Shown here: positions 25,053 through 33,287 of the stretch, one piece after another
How the letters are laid out: each line of letters begins with the position of its first letter
How positions within the stretch are numbered: the stretch's first letter is position 1
From: Hellea sp.
GTDB lineage: Bacteria; Pseudomonadota; Alphaproteobacteria; Caulobacterales; Maricaulaceae
DNA: 40,096 nucleotides
Direction: 5' to 3'
NCBI GenBank assembly: GCA_020629135.1
Contig: JAHDDX010000018.1
Location: forward strand, 1 to 40,096
Program-made: the position numbers and the translations under genes
Notes under the pieces: model-generated
The model's database searches: none
What the model saw: the letters and a program-made list of their open reading frames with translations, nothing else
Told to the model about the DNA's origin: nothing

Positions 25053-25960
25053 TAGCTGGCGCGTCGCCGACGGCGACCACCACGACCGCGACGCCCACCT
25101 TCCTCACCTTCGGCAGGCGGCTGTCGATAATAGCGGATCCAATTGGCGCAGTTCTCATCATTATTGTTGAGAACATCAGCCGCACGAACAGCTGGAACGA
25201 GCCCTTCATGCAATGGATTGACAATTGCGGACGTCATTCCCGCGCAGGCCAGCATGGGCAGGAAGGCATTGTTAATGGCATGCCGGTTCGGCAGACCGAA
25301 GGCGATATTAGAGGCGCCGCAAGTTGTGTTTACACCAAGCTCATTGCGAAGGCGGGCGATCAGTTTGAAGCAATCCGTTCCCGCGCTGCCAACTGCACCA
25401 ATCGGCATAACCAATGGATCAACAACCACATCTTCAGCTTTAATACCGTGGTCGTGGGCGCGCTCAACAATACGTTTGGCCACTTCAAAACGGACATCCG
25501 GATCTTCTGAAATCCCGGTATCATCGTTGGAAATCGCAACGACGGCGCAGTCATATTTGGCAACCAAAGGCAGAACTCGCTCCATGACCTCTTCTTCGGC
25601 GGTCGTAGAATTCACCAGCGGGCGGCCTTTATAAACAGAAAGGCCGGATTCCAGCGCTTCGATGATAGAACTATCGATACATAGCGGCGCATCGGTCAGG
25701 CTTTGAATCAATGGCACGACTTCGGCCATAATCGCAGGCTCATCAGCAAGCGGGACACCGACATTCACGTCAAGAATTTGCGCACCGGCTTCGACTTGCG
25801 CGACCGCCTCTTTTTTGACGCGCCAGTAATTTCCTTCTTTGAGCTCTTTGGAGAACAGCTTTCGTCCGGTGGGATTAATCCGTTCGCCAATCATAGCGAA
25901 TGGCTGGTCAAATCCGATAACCACTTCCTTGGTTGCTGAGGATAAAATAGTACGGGCCAT
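25052..25960 (-). CDS. Methylcorrinoid:tetrahydrofolate methyltransferase (MeTr/MtgA-like)
   Basis: ATG 25960 behind AGGA gives 302 residues; the longer frame to 26065 would overlap MetF. It is a pterin-binding TIM barrel related to AcsE and MtgA: MIGERINPTGR at the start, GAQILDVNVGVPLADE, CIDSSIIEALE, LVNSTTAEEE and CGASNIAFGLPNRHAINNAF. It should transfer the methyl group from the methylated corrinoid protein to tetrahydrofolate. The last 20 residues are an Arg/Gly tail (GGRRGRGGRRRRRAS) not needed for the barrel. It lies between the MetF-like gene (8-base gap) and the GFA gene (one-base overlap). Confidence 0.87.
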   Translation of the reverse strand: MARTILSSATKEVVIGFDQPFAMIGERINPTGRKLFSKELKEGNYWRVKKEAVAQVEAGAQILDVNVGVPLADEPAIMAEVVPLIQSLTDAPLCIDSSIIEALESGLSVYKGRPLVNSTTAEEEVMERVLPLVAKYDCAVVAISNDDTGISEDPDVRFEVAKRIVERAHDHGIKAEDVVVDPLVMPIGAVGSAGTDCFKLIARLRNELGVNTTCGASNIAFGLPNRHAINNAFLPMLACAGMTSAIVNPLHEGLVPAVRAADVLNNNDENCANWIRYYRQPPAEGEEGGRRGRGGRRRRRAS

Positions 25961-25968
25961 AGTTTTTC

Positions 25969-27000
25969 CTAACTGACTGTTCCGATCGTTGTATCTGTTT
26001 TTTCCGGCGCCCAGGGTTTGCGATCCCCGAGGACCCCGGAGCGCTTGACCACATCGCCGACCCACTGTTCCTGGCGGTAAGCCATAACATGAGCGCCGGC
26101 GACGCCGTCGATTTCTTTGAGCTGCTGCATGATTTCTGCGCAGATTTTGCGGCCTTCAAGCTTAGGTTTTTCTGCCTGTTCGAGACGCCGGATAATATCG
26201 TCCGGAATATGAACCCCCGGAACATTGCTGCGCATCCATTTTGCCGTCTTGGCCGAGGGTAAAACCCCTACTCCGATAATGATAAAAGCTTCTTCCGTTA
26301 GGCCAAGATCCCGGGCCCGGCTCATAAAATCTTTGAGCACGGGCATATCGAAACAATATTGGGACTGAATGTACTCTGCCCCGGAGGCGATTTTCTTCGC
26401 CAGTTGATCCGCCCGATTTTCTATCGGTGGCACAAAAGGATTGATCGATGAGCCAATAAACAAGCGAGGTTCAAGATCGAGTTTACGTCCGCTTAGAAAA
26501 GTTTTCTTGTCGCGCATGGTCCGGATGGTCTGCGCCAGTGAAATACTATCCAGATCAAAAACCGGCTTAGCCTCAGGGTGATCTCCGGCCCCGACATCAT
26601 CCCCCGTCAGGCAAAGGACATTACAAACACCAAGCGCTGCCGCCCCTAACGTGTCACCTTGAATGGAAATCCGGTTACGATCTCGGCACGAAATTTGAAG
26701 AATTGGAGAATAACCAAGCCGGGTCAGGATCGCACAAACAGCCAGGCTCGACATATGACAATGCGCCCCTGAACCGTCAGTCGCGTTAATGGCGTCCACA
26801 TAGCCATCAAACATCGCGGCCCGAACAAGCACCTCGTCAGGATCGGCTGAATCCGGCGGGGCAATTTCTGTGGTAACGGCAAAATGTCCTGCCTTGAGGA
26901 CCCGTTCAAACCGGCCATGAGAAACATGGCCTTCTAACCGGGGTAGAGGGTCACCAGGATTGGTCCCGACTTTGCCGACATCAATATCTGTGGATGACAT
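25969..27000 (-). CDS. Methylenetetrahydrofolate reductase, MetF-like
   Basis: The 343-residue protein is a MetF-type FAD TIM barrel (TTEIAPPDSADPDE; NATDGSGAHCHMSS; LCLTGDDVGAG; QSQYCFDMPVLKDFM). In this operon it would run oxidatively, turning methyl-THF made by the MeTr protein into methylene-THF. It is immediately preceded, with a one-base gap, by a MetV-like iron-sulphur protein, the partner in MetFV-type reductases of acetogens and related bacteria. The electron acceptor is probably passed through that subunit and is unknown. Confidence 0.87.
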   Translation of the reverse strand: MSSTDIDVGKVGTNPGDPLPRLEGHVSHGRFERVLKAGHFAVTTEIAPPDSADPDEVLVRAAMFDGYVDAINATDGSGAHCHMSSLAVCAILTRLGYSPILQISCRDRNRISIQGDTLGAAALGVCNVLCLTGDDVGAGDHPEAKPVFDLDSISLAQTIRTMRDKKTFLSGRKLDLEPRLFIGSSINPFVPPIENRADQLAKKIASGAEYIQSQYCFDMPVLKDFMSRARDLGLTEEAFIIIGVGVLPSAKTAKWMRSNVPGVHIPDDIIRRLEQAEKPKLEGRKICAEIMQQLKEIDGVAGAHVMAYRQEQWVGDVVKRSGVLGDRKPWAPEKTDTTIGTVS

Positions 27001-27001
27001 G

Positions 27002-27457
27002 TCAATTGTCCTGTTTCATGTCTTCACGGGCAAGCTTGAGCCAGGTTGACCTGCCCTTATCCCTATGATCAACCGCAAATTCTACCGACTTGATTGCGTC
27101 TCCGTCTTTCATCCGGGACGCTCCGTCCCAGGCCGCAACCCAAACGCATCTCATCTCAGGCTTAACTTCACACATGCCATTGGCGCGCACCCCTCCGCAT
27201 GGACCATTGCGGATTGTCTTAGGGCAGTTCATTGGACAACTCATGCCCGTTTTGGAAAGCGCGCAGTTCCCACACATCTGGCAGTCAAACAACAATCCCT
27301 TTAGCCCGGCCTCGGCGGCCGTGATTGGCGCATCGAGCTTCTTGCCAAAGACGCGAGTTATCCCGCGCAATGTGGCCAGTATGGCCGGGTTGACGAAGTT
27401 ATAAAGCGCTTCGAAAAACCGGGAATGCCGAACCGCAAAAAGGCGCACACTATACAC
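27002..27457 (-). CDS. MetV-like iron-sulphur subunit (MTHFR C-terminal domain)
   Basis: A GTG start at 27457 lies behind GGAGG and overlaps the DUF1638 gene by eight bases, giving 151 residues. Cysteines at 59, 62, 65, 74, 78, 87, 96 and 104 (CQMCGNCALS, SCPMNCPK, GPCGG) match the MTHFR_C/MetV cysteine-rich domain and could hold two [4Fe-4S] clusters. The N-terminal 50 residues are basic and partly hydrophobic. It is expected to form a complex with the MetF-like protein encoded next and to link it to an electron carrier. Confidence 0.8.
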   Translation of the reverse strand: MYSVRLFAVRHSRFFEALYNFVNPAILATLRGITRVFGKKLDAPITAAEAGLKGLLFDCQMCGNCALSKTGMSCPMNCPKTIRNGPCGGVRANGMCEVKPEMRCVWVAAWDGASRMKDGDAIKSVEFAVDHRDKGRSTWLKLAREDMKQDN

Positions 27458-28079
27458 TGCTGGCCTCCAGAACTTTTTGATCGTCTTTGATCAGGGACAC
27501 AGCATTTGCCAACGCCCCGTAACCGACAAATTTATATTCAAATGAAAGCCCCAATTTAAGTGCGGCGGCTTTGGCTTTCGTGATCAGATCCTGATCTTTT
27601 TCCTGGGCAATATAAACGAGCTTTTTGTAATGTTCGAAATAGCTGTCGCGAAGCTCCGGAAAACGATCAAGACCCATGCCTTTGATAATCAGCGTGTCGA
27701 AATGCCGAACCAGATAATCGGTCAAGAAAAACGTGCCGAGTTCCTCTTCCATCATGTCATCAAAGGTTCTGAGACCCGTATAAAAGGCATAGCAATGCGC
27801 GCCCGGTAAGCGCATGGCGTTTGGATAATGCGCCAAAAGCCGGTCCAGGCTCCCGCCCGTTCCGCAATCGCCATAACCGATTAAAATGCGATCATAACGA
27901 TGGGCATTTTCTTCAAGCAGCTTTTTCAATCCCGGAACTATTTTTTCCGGCCGGTTGTGGTATCCAGCCGGCAGACATTGCAATTCTGCATTTTTGTCGA
28001 ACTGACGACACAATAGAATGGTTTCTTTGGCCAATGCCCCACAAGCAATAATCAGCGTATTTGGGCTTTGGGCCGTCAT
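27450..28079 (-). CDS. DUF1638 protein of unknown function
   Basis: This 209-residue cytosolic protein has two glycine/cysteine-containing segments, IIACGALAKETILL at the start and IGYGDCGTGGSLDRLL near residue 95, plus HCYAFYTG. It matches my recollection of DUF1638, a family often found beside MttB and corrinoid genes in Alphaproteobacteria and methanogens. No catalytic mechanism is established. It sits two bases after the corrinoid-protein gene and overlaps the MetV-like gene, so it is coupled to the methyl-transfer pathway. A role in corrinoid handling or in a methyl-transfer side step is a guess. Confidence 0.8.
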   Translation of the reverse strand: MTAQSPNTLIIACGALAKETILLCRQFDKNAELQCLPAGYHNRPEKIVPGLKKLLEENAHRYDRILIGYGDCGTGGSLDRLLAHYPNAMRLPGAHCYAFYTGLRTFDDMMEEELGTFFLTDYLVRHFDTLIIKGMGLDRFPELRDSYFEHYKKLVYIAQEKDQDLITKAKAAALKLGLSFEYKFVGYGALANAVSLIKDDQKVLEASSV

Positions 28080-28081
28080 GT

Positions 28082-28774
28082 TTAGCGGTTCTTCCCAACA
28101 ATCACTTTAGCCAGTTCCGCACTCATCGCGGCGTCACGACCATAAGTATGGGCGTTAATGGCGTCGGCGAATTCCTGATTGAGCGGTGCGCCACCGACCA
28201 TAACCGGCAGTTCTTTTAAAATGCCACGCTTATCAAGCTCTTCGATTACCACGCCCATATAAGGCATGGTCGTTGTCAAAAGCGCTGACATACCGAGAAT
28301 ATCGGGCTCGTGCTTTTCAATTGCTTCGAGATATTCTTCGACCGGCGTGTTTATCCCCAGATCAATAACCTCAAACCCGGCCCCTTCGAGCATCATGCCG
28401 ACCAGGTTTTTACCGATATCGTGAATATCACCCTTTACGGTGCCGATGACATACTTACCGGTGCTTGATTTTGAATCGCTCTGCGCCAGGATTGGACGCA
28501 AAAGCCCCATCCCGCCTTTCATCGCGTTAGCGCTTTGCAGCACTTCCGGGACGAATAGAATACCATCGCGAAAATCTACACCGACAATCCGCATACCCTC
28601 GACCAAAGCGTCATTAAGCACCATATTGGCGTCCCATCCGCGGTCTAGCAGGATCTGAGTTCCTTCGGTGACTTCCTCAATCAGACCATCATAGAGGTCA
28701 TCCTGCATTTGCTGAACAAGTTCATTATCGTCCAGATCTTTGAGGATGATTTCCTCGTCGTCGTGATCACTCAT
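28082..28774 (-). CDS. Corrinoid (B12-binding) methyl-carrier protein, MtgC/MtbC-like
   Basis: The 230-residue protein has a helical B12-binding cap (residues 15-95, ending ILFVPEVLQSANAMKGGM) and a Rossmann-like B12 domain with the signature GDIHDIGKNLVG, where His118 is the expected lower cobalt ligand, then GMSALLTTT and VGGAPLN. It accepts methyl groups from the MttB proteins and donates them to the MeTr protein. The N-terminus is very acidic: 12 Asp/Glu and one Lys in the first 30 residues. It is encoded 24 bases after fhs and two bases before the DUF1638 gene. Only one corrinoid protein is in the window, so both MttB paralogues probably share it. Confidence 0.92.
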   Translation of the reverse strand: MSDHDDEEIILKDLDDNELVQQMQDDLYDGLIEEVTEGTQILLDRGWDANMVLNDALVEGMRIVGVDFRDGILFVPEVLQSANAMKGGMGLLRPILAQSDSKSSTGKYVIGTVKGDIHDIGKNLVGMMLEGAGFEVIDLGINTPVEEYLEAIEKHEPDILGMSALLTTTMPYMGVVIEELDKRGILKELPVMVGGAPLNQEFADAINAHTYGRDAAMSAELAKVIVGKNR

Positions 28775-28798
28775 AATAGGCTCCTGATCCTAAAAGGC

Positions 28799-30499
28799 TT
28801 ATGCCAATCCAACAATTTGTCCGTCTTCATCCAGACCAATATCCAAGGCTGCCGGATGACGTGGCAGACCCGGCATACGCATAATTGTACCGCAAATCGC
28901 GACCACAAATCCAGCGCCCGCATTCAAAGTCGCCTCGCGCACTTCAACCGTATGGCCGGAGGTCGCGCCGAGCTTTTTAGGGTCCGTTGAGAAACTGGAC
29001 TGGGTTTTTGCAATGCAGATCGGCAGATGGCCGAAACCCATCTTTTCAATCTTGCGAAGTTCGGCAGAGGCTGGCCCTGCAAACGTCACCGCATCCGCGC
29101 GGTAGATTTCCGTTGCGACGGCTTCGACTTTCTTCTTAAGCGGAATATCATCGGCATACATCAAAGTGACATCCGGCTTTGGACCGTCCAATACGCCTTT
29201 GACAACACGGGCGAGGTCTTCTGCCCCGGCACCGCCTTCAGCCCAATGGCGTGACACAGCCATTTCGACACCTTCGGCGTCACAAATAGCCTGCACTTCA
29301 GCGACTTCCGCGTCCGTGTCATGGATAAAATGATTGAGCGCAACGACGGGCTGTACGCCGAACTTTTTGAGGTTTTGAATATGGCGCTGAAGATTTACGC
29401 CGCCTTCCTTAACCGCGCCGGCATTGGCTTCGTTCAGATCGCCTTTGGCAACGCCGCCCTGCATTTTCATGGCACGGACTGTACACACCAAAACCACAGC
29501 ATCCGGGCGAAGACCCGACTGACGGCATTTGATATCGAGAAACTTTTCAGCACCAAGATCAGCCCCAAATCCGGCCTCAGTAACAACCACATCGGTCATT
29601 TTCAAAGCGGTCTGAGTGGCGACAACTGAGTTGCAGCCATGTGCTATATTGGCGAATGGTCCGCCGTGAATGAAGGCCAGATTGTGCTCAATCGATTGCA
29701 CCAGATTAGGCTGAAAGGCGTCCTTGAGCAGAACCGTAACCGCCCCGTCCGCTTTAATATCACGAACCGTGACCGGCTTTTTATCATAGGTTTGACCCAG
29801 GATAATGTCGCCAATGCGCTTTTGCAGGTCTTTGAGGTCTGTTGCGAGACAGAAGATCGCCATAATTTCCGAAGCGACCGTAATGTCAAAACCGTCTTCG
29901 CGCACGACACCTTGTGTCGGTCCACCTAACCCAATGACAATGTCACGAAGCGCCCGGTCATTCATGTCAACCACACGTCGCCATGTAATCCGGCGCGGAT
30001 CAATGTTGAGCTCATTACCCCACTGCAGGTGATTGTCCAGCATTGCGCTGATCAATGAATGGGCTGACGTAATCGCGTGGAAATCTCCATTAAAATGCAG
30101 ATTAATATCTTCCATCGGCAAAACCTGGGCGCGACCGCCACCCGCGGCGCCACCCTTCATACCAAAGCAAGGCCCAAGAGATGGCTCTCGCAAACACACT
30201 ATAGAATTTACGCCGATACGATTAAAACCATCGTTTAAGCCAACGCTGGTGGTCGTTTTTCCTTCGCCGGCTGGCGTTGGGGTTACGGCAGTCACCAATA
30301 CGAGCTTCCCATTTGGACGATCCGCCAATGAATCAATATATTCCAAGGACAGCTTAGCTTTGTAGTGACCATATGGCACCAAGGCTTCAGGCGGAATACC
30401 CAACCGCTCTTCGGCCAAAGGCAGAAGCGGTTTCATTTTAGCCGCTCTGGCGATTTCGATATCCGGCGCACCCGGTGCTGGTAAATTTTGTTGGCTCAT
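28799..30499 (-). CDS. fhs: Formate-tetrahydrofolate ligase
   Basis: ATG 30499 behind AGGGGA gives 566 residues; an upstream TTG in the same frame has no ribosome binding site. The nucleotide-binding loop is [16 protein letters not shown], and [19 protein letters not shown] and [13 protein letters not shown] are hallmark fhs segments. It interconverts formate, ATP and tetrahydrofolate with formyl-THF. As first gene of the corrinoid operon it could run backwards, making ATP and formate from methyl groups oxidised through MetF/MetV and a FolD that is not in this window, or supply formyl-THF. Confidence 0.95.
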   Translation of the reverse strand: MSQQNLPAPGAPDIEIARAAKMKPLLPLAEERLGIPPEALVPYGHYKAKLSLEYIDSLADRPNGKLVLVTAVTPTPAGEGKTTTSVGLNDGFNRIGVNSIVCLREPSLGPCFGMKGGAAGGGRAQVLPMEDINLHFNGDFHAITSAHSLISAMLDNHLQWGNELNIDPRRITWRRVVDMNDRALRDIVIGLGGPTQGVVREDGFDITVASEIMAIFCLATDLKDLQKRIGDIILGQTYDKKPVTVRDIKADGAVTVLLKDAFQPNLVQSIEHNLAFIHGGPFANIAHGCNSVVATQTALKMTDVVVTEAGFGADLGAEKFLDIKCRQSGLRPDAVVLVCTVRAMKMQGGVAKGDLNEANAGAVKEGGVNLQRHIQNLKKFGVQPVVALNHFIHDTDAEVAEVQAICDAEGVEMAVSRHWAEGGAGAEDLARVVKGVLDGPKPDVTLMYADDIPLKKKVEAVATEIYRADAVTFAGPASAELRKIEKMGFGHLPICIAKTQSSFSTDPKKLGATSGHTVEVREATLNAGAGFVVAICGTIMRMPGLPRHPAALDIGLDEDGQIVGLA

Positions 30500-30543
30500 A
30501 AGTTTATCCCCTGAAATCTCACTAGTAAAATTGGACAATTTGG

Positions 30544-30571
30544 ATTATAACAAATACGACAAGTCTTGTAA
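30544..30571 (-). promoter_or_regulatory. Candidate sigma-70 promoter of the corrinoid/fhs operon
   Basis: Read on the minus strand, TTACAA at 30571-30566 is followed after 16 bases by a perfect TATAAT at 30549-30544. Transcription would start near 30537, about 38 bases before the fhs ATG. The 212-base divergent spacer, measured from the fhs ATG to the DddP-like start, also has to hold the promoter for that gene. No cobalamin riboswitch was seen. Confidence 0.5.
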
Positions 30572-30711
30572 CTATTGCGTCAACATGCAGTTTTTGAACA
30601 GTAAAATCGTCCTGACACATATCGACCAATAAGGGGCTAATACGGGACATAAATTTTGCGAATAATTAGACCGGGATTAGGGACAAACCCGATTTTCTCA
30701 GTCAAAGGAAA

Positions 30712-32043
30712 GTGACAGATATCGATACCGGGTTAGTCATGACCATAGACGCAAAAATTTCTCCGCTGCGACGCATTGGCGATACATATGATAGAGTCTA
30801 TCCATCGACCTCATTTATCCCGTCTAAAACTTTAGACAGTTTGCAGGCACTGGGTCTTGATCTTCCAAGGGTCGAAAAGATTAGAACTTACCGAGTGGAA
30901 CGGGTTCTCTCGCAGATGTCAAAAGACGGTGTCGACGCGCTTCTTTTGTTCGACCCCATTAATATTCGTTATGTCACTGACAGTTCAAATATGCAGATTT
31001 GGACATCTCACAATCTGGCTCGTGCCACACTGATCACAGCAAATGGTTATCTGGTATTGTGGGATTTCACCCGGTGTGAACATATGACCGAACACCTCGG
31101 TCGAATTGACGAATTACGGTCCGGCGCTGGATCTTTTTATTTCGAATATGGAGACGCCATCGAAGAGAAGGCGAAATCCTTTCGCAATGACGTGGTGGAG
31201 TTGGTCAAACAACGTGCTTCTGGCCTTCGCTTGGGTATTGATCGGATGGACACAGTTATAGCGCAGGCATTTCTAAGCTCTGAATTGAACATCTCTGATG
31301 CCTGGCCCGTGATTGAACAGGCACGATTGATTAAATCAGCAGAAGAAATAAAGGCTATGCGCTGTGCAATGGCTGCGACCGAACAATCGATTGCACAAAT
31401 GGAACAGGCGATGAAACCCGGCATGTCCGAGGTGGAGTTATGGTCAGTATTGCATGCCGCCAATATTGCACAAGGCGGCGAATGGATCGAAACTCGGATA
31501 TTGTCCTCGGGCCCGAGAACTAATCCCTGGATGAGCGAAGCCAGCGGACGGATCATGCATGAAGGTGATATTATGGCCTTTGACACGGATATGATTGGTC
31601 TGTTTGGGATATGTTGTGACGTGTCTCGGACCTGGCTTGTGGGCGACGCCGACGCTCGTCCAGAACAAAAAGAACTCTACCGCGTTGCTTACGATCACAT
31701 TGAAGAAAATATGGATATGTTAAGGCCAGGCACCGCCTTACGTGACCTCACCTTTAGGGGACATGAATTGCCCGAGATTTATCAAGCGACAAAATATTGT
31801 GTGAAAATGCATGGTGTGGGCCTGTGTGATGAGTTTCCTAGCATTTATTACCCGGATTCCTATATTGAAGGTGCCGTTGATTATGAGCTAATGCCGGGAA
31901 TGACTTTGTGTGTTGAAGCCTATGTTGGCAAACAAGGCAGCCGTGAAGGTGTGAAACTAGAAAATCAGGTTTTGATAAGCGAAACCGGATATGAGAATTT
32001 GACGAACTACCCTTATGATGAGCGATTGATGGGACTGTCATGA
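30712..32043 (+). CDS. dddP: DddP-like M24-fold metalloenzyme (candidate DMSP lyase)
   Basis: The 443-residue protein starts at GTG 30712 (AAAGGA close upstream; ATG 30739 is an alternative). It has a creatinase N-domain and an M24 pita-bread domain. From memory, iron ligands and key residues of Ruegeria DddP are Asp295, Asp297, Asp307, His371, Glu406, Glu421, with catalytic Asp377 and Tyr366. Here Asp291, Asp293, Asp303, His367, Glu402, Glu417, Asp373 and Tyr362 occur, each shifted by exactly four. Segments NIRYVTDSSNMQIW, GGEWIETRILSSGPRTNPW and MHGVGLCDEFP also match. DddP cleaves DMSP to dimethylsulfide and acrylate in the cytosol. Residues such as Trp178 were not matched, so a related M24 enzyme acting on another betaine-like molecule is possible. 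Confidence 0.7.
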   Translation: MTDIDTGLVMTIDAKISPLRRIGDTYDRVYPSTSFIPSKTLDSLQALGLDLPRVEKIRTYRVERVLSQMSKDGVDALLLFDPINIRYVTDSSNMQIWTSHNLARATLITANGYLVLWDFTRCEHMTEHLGRIDELRSGAGSFYFEYGDAIEEKAKSFRNDVVELVKQRASGLRLGIDRMDTVIAQAFLSSELNISDAWPVIEQARLIKSAEEIKAMRCAMAATEQSIAQMEQAMKPGMSEVELWSVLHAANIAQGGEWIETRILSSGPRTNPWMSEASGRIMHEGDIMAFDTDMIGLFGICCDVSRTWLVGDADARPEQKELYRVAYDHIEENMDMLRPGTALRDLTFRGHELPEIYQATKYCVKMHGVGLCDEFPSIYYPDSYIEGAVDYELMPGMTLCVEAYVGKQGSREGVKLENQVLISETGYENLTNYPYDERLMGLS

Positions 32044-32309
32044 AAAGAGAAGATGTAAACCTCGCTGATTTCGAACCGATTGACAGCCCTTGCAAACTGA
32101 TTTGTTCGGTCGACAAAGAAAGTGATCGGTGTTTCGGGTGCGGACGATCACGTGATGAAATTGCCCGTTGGACACTATACACCAAAGAAGAACGTGACGA
32201 CATTCTATCGCAGCTTCCCGAGCGTATGCCACCCTTGGAAGAAAAGCTTGCTGAACGCCGCAAACGCCGCCGTGTCAATCGTCGATCCAAACCCCGGCGC
32301 GAAGCGTAG
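32040..32309 (+). CDS. DUF1289 small cysteine-rich protein
   Basis: This 89-residue protein has four cysteines (Cys18, Cys22, Cys31, Cys34; SPCKLIC and RCFGCGRS) and an RWTLYTKEERDDIL helix, as in the DUF1289 family. The tail is basic (RRKRRRVNRRSKPRREA). Its ATG overlaps the stop of the DddP-like gene (ATGA), so it is translationally coupled, and the GlxA-like regulator follows after 9 bases. It may bind a metal; its function is unknown. Confidence 0.85.
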   Translation: MKREDVNLADFEPIDSPCKLICSVDKESDRCFGCGRSRDEIARWTLYTKEERDDILSQLPERMPPLEEKLAERRKRRRVNRRSKPRREA

Positions 32310-32318
32310 AGTTATTCG

Positions 32319-33284
32319 GTGTTTGGCCGCCAACCAGTTCCAAAATCACAAAATGTCGGGTTTTTGCTGACACCCCAATTCTCATTGATTGCATTCACAT
32401 CCGCAATCGAGCCCTTACGCGCCGCCAATCGCGTGTCCCGGCAAACCCTGTTTACCTGGCAGTTATTTTCCATAGACGGCCAACCGGTACGCGCCAGCAA
32501 TGATGTTGAATTTAATCCAGATGCCAAGTTCGCAGATGAGATCACCTGCGATATCCTCATCGTTTGCGCCGGCATTCGATCTTATGATCACATCAATCCA
32601 AAAACATCAGCTGTGTTGCGCTCTCTCGCTCGAAAAGGCATGCCCTTGGGTTCAGTTTGCACAGGCACTGTGGCCCTCGCAGAAGCAGGTTTGCTAAACG
32701 ATTATCGCTGCACCATTCATTGGGAAAACATTGAAAGTCTGGCGGAACGATATCCGCAACTTAATATCACAGCGACTTTGTTCGAAGCCGACCGCAATCG
32801 TTTTACCTGTTCCGGCGGAATGGCAGCTCTTGATATGATGATCCATTCAATTCGCCTGGATTATGGTCGTGATCTCAGCATGCGCGTCGCAGACCAGATG
32901 CTCTACACATCGATCAGAGAACCCCAGGACCTTCAACGCATGGCGATAGAACAACGTACAGGCATAACGCACCCCAAATTGTTAGGCGCAATCGGATATA
33001 TGGAAGCCTATCTGGAAAGCACCATAACAATGAAAGATCTGGCCAAAAATGTCGGGCTGTCACTGCGTCAGTTGGAGCGTCTATTTCACGATAAACTGGA
33101 GACGACGCCAGCCCGGTTTTACCAGAATATGCGACTGGACCGGGCCCGAGCGCTTCTTCGCCAAACCGCCATGCCAATTTTAGAAATCGCGATTGCAACG
33201 GGATTTAATTCACCCTCTTACTTTACCAAAAGCTATAAATCCAAATTTGGCTACACCCCCAGGCAGGAACGTGAAGACAGCTAA
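32319..33284 (+). CDS. GlxA/GbdR-like AraC-family regulator
   Basis: The 321-residue protein begins at a GTG with a weak ribosome binding site. Residues 10-190 are a class I glutamine-amidotransferase-like (DJ-1/PfpI) sensor domain (FLLTPQFSLIAFTSAIEPLR; GSVCTGTVALAEAGLL). Residues 215-315 are the AraC DNA-binding domain with two helix-turn-helices (TMKDLAKNVGLSLRQLERLF; PILEIAIATGFNSPSYFTKS). This architecture is that of GbdR, CdhR and SouR, activators of glycine betaine, carnitine and sarcosine catabolism. It is a good candidate activator of the quaternary-amine genes here, binding divergent spacers such as 5364-5497 or 30539-30711, but no site could be recognised. It converges on the MFS gene with a three-base gap. 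Confidence 0.88.
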   Translation: MFGRQPVPKSQNVGFLLTPQFSLIAFTSAIEPLRAANRVSRQTLFTWQLFSIDGQPVRASNDVEFNPDAKFADEITCDILIVCAGIRSYDHINPKTSAVLRSLARKGMPLGSVCTGTVALAEAGLLNDYRCTIHWENIESLAERYPQLNITATLFEADRNRFTCSGGMAALDMMIHSIRLDYGRDLSMRVADQMLYTSIREPQDLQRMAIEQRTGITHPKLLGAIGYMEAYLESTITMKDLAKNVGLSLRQLERLFHDKLETTPARFYQNMRLDRARALLRQTAMPILEIAIATGFNSPSYFTKSYKSKFGYTPRQEREDS

Positions 33285-33287
33285 GGC

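Noticed and set aside
25052-26065. 337-codon version of the MeTr gene
   Set aside because: Would overlap metF by almost 100 bases; ATG 25960 has AGGA and starts at the conserved domain.
30539-30711. Cobalamin riboswitch ahead of the corrinoid operon
   Set aside because: Spacer is short and no B12-box-like conserved core was visible on the fhs strand.
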